From NCBI GenBank assembly GCA_034434335.1, contig DAOTZS010000019.1, positions 1 through 31,916 of the forward strand: a stretch of 31,916 nucleotides of DNA. The letters run 5' to 3'. A program made the translations under genes and the position numbers. This stretch comes from DAOTZS01 sp034434335 (GTDB lineage Bacteria; Chloroflexota; Anaerolineae; CG2-30-64-16). Positions 29,594-31,916 of this stretch are shown in pieces. The first letter of the stretch is position 1. Each line of letters begins with the position of its first letter. The notes beneath the pieces were generated by a model. It was not told the DNA's origin. It did not search any database and saw nothing but the letters and a program-made list of their open reading frames with translations.

Positions 29594-30499
29594 ATGCGCG
29601 CTTCAGGGGTCGAACGGTTTGCCTACCCCGTCAATAGCCTGGCCGATCTGGACAGGGTGATGGATGCCGCGCTGGCAGCCCGACTTGAGCCTGGGGAATC
29701 CATCAGGAAGATCGTGGTGGCACCCCGACAGAGCCACCTTGGCCAGCTCAGGGGATGGCGACGCTGGCTAAGTGCCCTGTTGCCGTGGGAGTGGACGCCG
29801 GAGTGGGTCCTGGTGCTGACAACCCGAGGTCTGCTTGTCGCCATTGTGCCCCGGCCTGGTGAGCCGCCCACGGTTGTCTCGATCCCCACTGCCAGGCTTC
29901 TCTGGATCGAGATCGGTGAGATCCTGTTATACGGATGGTTTGAGTGTGCCTGGGCCGGCCAGGGAAAGGTCCAACATCAGCGCGTTTACTTCAACACGGT
30001 CGGGGACGAGTTGTTCCACAGCATCCGCGTTGCCTTATGCCGGGACGTTATCGCTGGAACCGGCCTGGCCAGCAAGGCAGGACGCCGCGATCTGGATCCT
30101 CTGCGGCCGCTGCCGTTCAAGTTCATGAATATCATTGGGCATCACCTGTTGTTGCCCGATGAGACCGTTGAAGCGGTTGTCTACCGGCCGGCGATCTGGG
30201 AAAAGCGCCTGGGCCTGTTCAGCCATCAACGGGCACCGGCCGTGGCGCTGGTGCTGAGCAACTACCACCTGCTGATCGCTGAGGAAGACCGCAGCGACTC
30301 CGAGGTCAGCTATGGGTTGAGCGCGCGCTTTTGCCCGCGCGCTCGCCTTCGCCGGTTCGATATCGTGGAGAAGGAAGACGAGCGGGAATTGTGGCTGCAG
30401 GTTACTGTGGGGCTTGACGAAGCAGAAGAGACATGGGCACTCCTCTTCCCCACCCGGTTCAGGCCAGCCCTGCTTGACCTGGCAGCCCTTCTTCTGTAA
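29594..30499 (+). CDS. Uncharacterised 301-aa protein under fluoride riboswitch control
   Basis: I do not recognise the family. The protein is soluble, without signal peptide or clear membrane helix. It alternates hydrophobic beta-like strands (WVLVLTTRGLLVAIV near 75-92; ALVLSNYHLLIAEED near 218-232) with basic segments. The layout of two similar strand-rich halves (about 60-130 and 190-300) suggests a duplicated PH-like or barrel fold, which is inference only. It has no cysteine-rich or nucleotide-binding motif and no similarity by eye to fluoride channels. The ATG at 29594 has only a weak GAAAGAG before it. It is the first gene after the plus-strand fluoride riboswitch and is followed 24 bases later by the zinc-ribbon/HEAT gene. 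Confidence 0.88.
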   Translation: MRASGVERFAYPVNSLADLDRVMDAALAARLEPGESIRKIVVAPRQSHLGQLRGWRRWLSALLPWEWTPEWVLVLTTRGLLVAIVPRPGEPPTVVSIPTARLLWIEIGEILLYGWFECAWAGQGKVQHQRVYFNTVGDELFHSIRVALCRDVIAGTGLASKAGRRDLDPLRPLPFKFMNIIGHHLLLPDETVEAVVYRPAIWEKRLGLFSHQRAPAVALVLSNYHLLIAEEDRSDSEVSYGLSARFCPRARLRRFDIVEKEDERELWLQVTVGLDEAEETWALLFPTRFRPALLDLAALLL

Positions 30500-30523
30500 G
30501 TTTCAACTGCCAGGGAGGGCAGT

Positions 30524-30925
30524 GTGATCTACTATTGCCCCGTTTGTTGGGCCGAGCTGGGTGAGGCGCAACCGGTTTGCCCACACTGCGGTGCTGACCT
30601 TGGTGGGGTGGAGCATTCTTATCAAGACAAGCTCATCGCCGCGCTTCGCCACCCTGAGCCGCTCACGCAGCGCCGTGCTGCCTATCTCCTGGGCCTGCTG
30701 GCCGACCCGAGCGCGGTCCCCGCGCTGACAGCGGTGCTGGAGGAATCGGCTGACCCTTACCTTCGTGCCGAAGCAGCCATCGCCCTGGGGAGGATTGGCG
30801 GGCCAGACGCGCGAGCGGCGCTGGCACGGGTGCTGGCCAACGGGCGGGAATCCGTGATTGTGCGCCATGCGGCCAGCCAGGCGCTGGGGTGTGAAGAGGT
30901 CGGTATGGAGAGACGGGATGGCTGA
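30524..30925 (+). CDS. Zinc-ribbon and HEAT-repeat protein
   Basis: This 133-aa protein starts with a zinc ribbon, CPVC at residues 5-8 and CPHCG at 19-23. Two to three HEAT/PBS-lyase-like helical repeats follow (about 38-120, with RRAAYLLGLLADPSAVPAL and RAEAAIALGRIGGPDARAAL). Such modules mediate protein-protein interactions. The GTG start follows AGGGAGGG by a few bases. The stop overlaps the start of the next gene by eight bases, so translation of the two is probably coupled. It belongs to the operon led by the gene at 29594. Confidence 0.9.
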   Translation: MIYYCPVCWAELGEAQPVCPHCGADLGGVEHSYQDKLIAALRHPEPLTQRRAAYLLGLLADPSAVPALTAVLEESADPYLRAEAAIALGRIGGPDARAALARVLANGRESVIVRHAASQALGCEEVGMERRDG

Positions 30926-31580
30926 TCAGGACACCACCTATTTTGAGTTGCTGGAGGCGTGCCAGGCTGGTGGCTGCCCGCTCTGCCGACTGGGGAGCCG
31001 CGCCGCCGAGCGCTTCCTGAACACGCTGAACTACGAAGGGATCAATGACCCCGGCCTGCGTCAGGCGTTGCGCGCTGCGCGCGGGCTGTGCCGCGCTCAT
31101 GCCTGGCAACTGGCGAGGCTGCGCGGCAGCCCTCTTGGGGTGGCGCTGATCTATCGCAGTGTGATCGCCGACCTGCTTGAGCTGATCGAGGAGGAGCCCT
31201 CCACTGCCAGCCGTGGCCGCCGCGGGGCCAGGAAACGGTTCGAGCCCGGGCAACCCTGCCCGGCCTGCCGTGCCGAAAATGAGGCAGTAGATCGCTACGC
31301 TGGCGCCCTGCTGGCTGGGCTGGGCGACGAGTCCCTCATAAGCAGCCTGGACCAGGCCGGCGGGCTGTGCCTGCCCCATCTGGTGCATGCCCTTGAGCTG
31401 GCTACCCCTGCCCAGGCGCAGGTCCTCCGCGCCGGGCAGGCGTCCATCTATCGCCGCCTGCATGCCGAACTGGGCGAGTTCATCCGTAAGCACGACCACC
31501 GCTTCAGGCACGAGCCCCTGGGCAGCGAGGCAGACTCGTGGCGCCGCGCCATCGCGGCCATCGTTGGACCCCAACCGTAG
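30918..31580 (+). CDS. DUF6062 family protein with duplicated zinc-binding motifs
   Basis: The 220-aa mostly helical protein has two matched metal-site candidates. CPLC (about residues 17-20) is paired with GLCRAH (about 54-59), and CPAC (about 113-116) is paired with GLCLPH (about 149-154). This C-x2-C ... C-x2-H doubling is characteristic of DUF6062-like proteins; their function is unknown. The ATG at 30918 is chosen over an upstream in-frame ATG because GGAGA precedes it and it overlaps the previous stop. It is the last gene of the plus-strand operon; repeats begin at once after its stop codon. Confidence 0.85.
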   Translation: MADQDTTYFELLEACQAGGCPLCRLGSRAAERFLNTLNYEGINDPGLRQALRAARGLCRAHAWQLARLRGSPLGVALIYRSVIADLLELIEEEPSTASRGRRGARKRFEPGQPCPACRAENEAVDRYAGALLAGLGDESLISSLDQAGGLCLPHLVHALELATPAQAQVLRAGQASIYRRLHAELGEFIRKHDHRFRHEPLGSEADSWRRAIAAIVGPQP

Positions 31581-31916
31581 GGGCGACCCTTGTGGTCGCC
31601 CCATAGGGCAGGGACAAGCCCTGCCCCTACCAGTGGTCGCCCCCTGGGGCAGGGACTTGTAGGGGCGACCCTGGTGGTCGCCCCATACGCATCAAGCCGT
31701 ATGGGCACAGCGCCACCGTGCCCTATGGGCTGCGCCCGTACCCGGGTAGCCGAAGGCATTGCCTTCGGCTACCCGGTGCGATTTCCAATCGCCCGCCCCT
31801 TAAATTGATGCCTATTGGGCAGGGACAAGCCCTGCCCCTACCGGTGGTCGCCCCCTGGGGCAGGGACAAGCCCTGCCCCTACCGGTGGTCGCCCCCTGGG
31901 GCAGGGACAAGCCCTG
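31581..31916. repeat. Palindromic and 41-bp tandem repeat cluster, runs off the window
   Basis: No gene is seen here. Short palindromic words built on GGGGCGACC/GGTCGCCCC and GGGCAGGGACAAGCCCTGCCC recur. From about 31819 they form a tandem array with a 41-bp period that continues past the window end. Isolated variants occur at 31581-31690. Confidence 0.85.
31742..31776. repeat. Long perfect palindrome
   Basis: Perfect 17-bp arms (31742-31758 and 31760-31776) flank a single T. The inner 31 nt (31744-31774) share length, outer GGGT/ACCC and centre GGCATTGCC with the palindrome at 1393-1423, while the arms between differ in a base-paired way. Confidence 0.85.

Noticed and set aside
30663..31604. 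A 313-aa minus-strand open frame.
   Set aside because: It is antisense to the zinc-ribbon/HEAT and DUF6062 genes, which have proper starts and Cys motifs.

Overview
The window is about 32 kb of GC-rich bacterial chromosome. Gene content and style point to Chloroflexota, probably the Anaerolineae/Caldilineae side. The pointers are a YfhO-type giant membrane protein, a ResB/CcsA-like pair, an EF-P with arginine at the tip, a DUF6062 protein, a T-box on trpS and dense short palindromic or MITE-like repeats. This placement is inference from gene content; no rRNA is present.

Layout. (1) 1-2120: trpS on the minus strand, preceded by a complete Trp T-box leader with a UGG specifier; a repeat element has inserted between the leader terminator and the gene. 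(2) 2121-2780: two small envelope or coiled-coil proteins (YtxH type) read divergently and end at a shared hairpin with the minus-strand nnr, a metabolite-repair gene carrying an acidic insertion. (3) 5355-10204: plus-strand YfhO-like protein, a two-domain thioredoxin, and a receiver-histidine kinase whose last codons are supplied by an inserted MITE. (4) 10705-13581: a minus-strand pair of the AmmeMemoRadiSam type, namely a lipoprotein Memo-AMMECR1 fusion and a radical SAM enzyme with a Tat-like leader. (5) 14176-17936: dinG (exonuclease-helicase), efp and tRNA-Thr(CGT). (6) 18379-23631: ResB-like and degenerate CcsA-like membrane proteins, uridine kinase, a sugar aminotransferase and a GT4 glycosyltransferase. 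(7) 23645-29255, minus strand: moxR - DUF58 - DUF4129 - radical SAM, then an unknown 228-aa protein. (8) 29594-31580, plus strand: an unknown 301-aa protein, a zinc-ribbon/HEAT protein and a DUF6062 protein. (9) The end of the window is an array of palindromic and tandem repeats.

The most striking feature is the 340-bp gap between regions 7 and 8. It holds two complete, divergent fluoride (crcB-type) riboswitches, one per strand. Each starts just after its own sigma70-like promoter and each ends in an intrinsic terminator that uses the 3' strand of the aptamer pseudoknot. No fluoride exporter (CrcB/Fluc or CLC-F) is encoded in the window. Instead the switches face a MoxR-AAA/DUF58/DUF4129 operon on one side and uncharacterised genes on the other, so both gene sets are candidates for a new fluoride-responsive system.

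Three families of short non-autonomous repeats are interleaved with the genes. The clearest (M1, three copies, ends GTAACTATTCAGGC) has 8-bp target duplications at every copy and looks like an IS66-type MITE. No transposase gene is present in the window.
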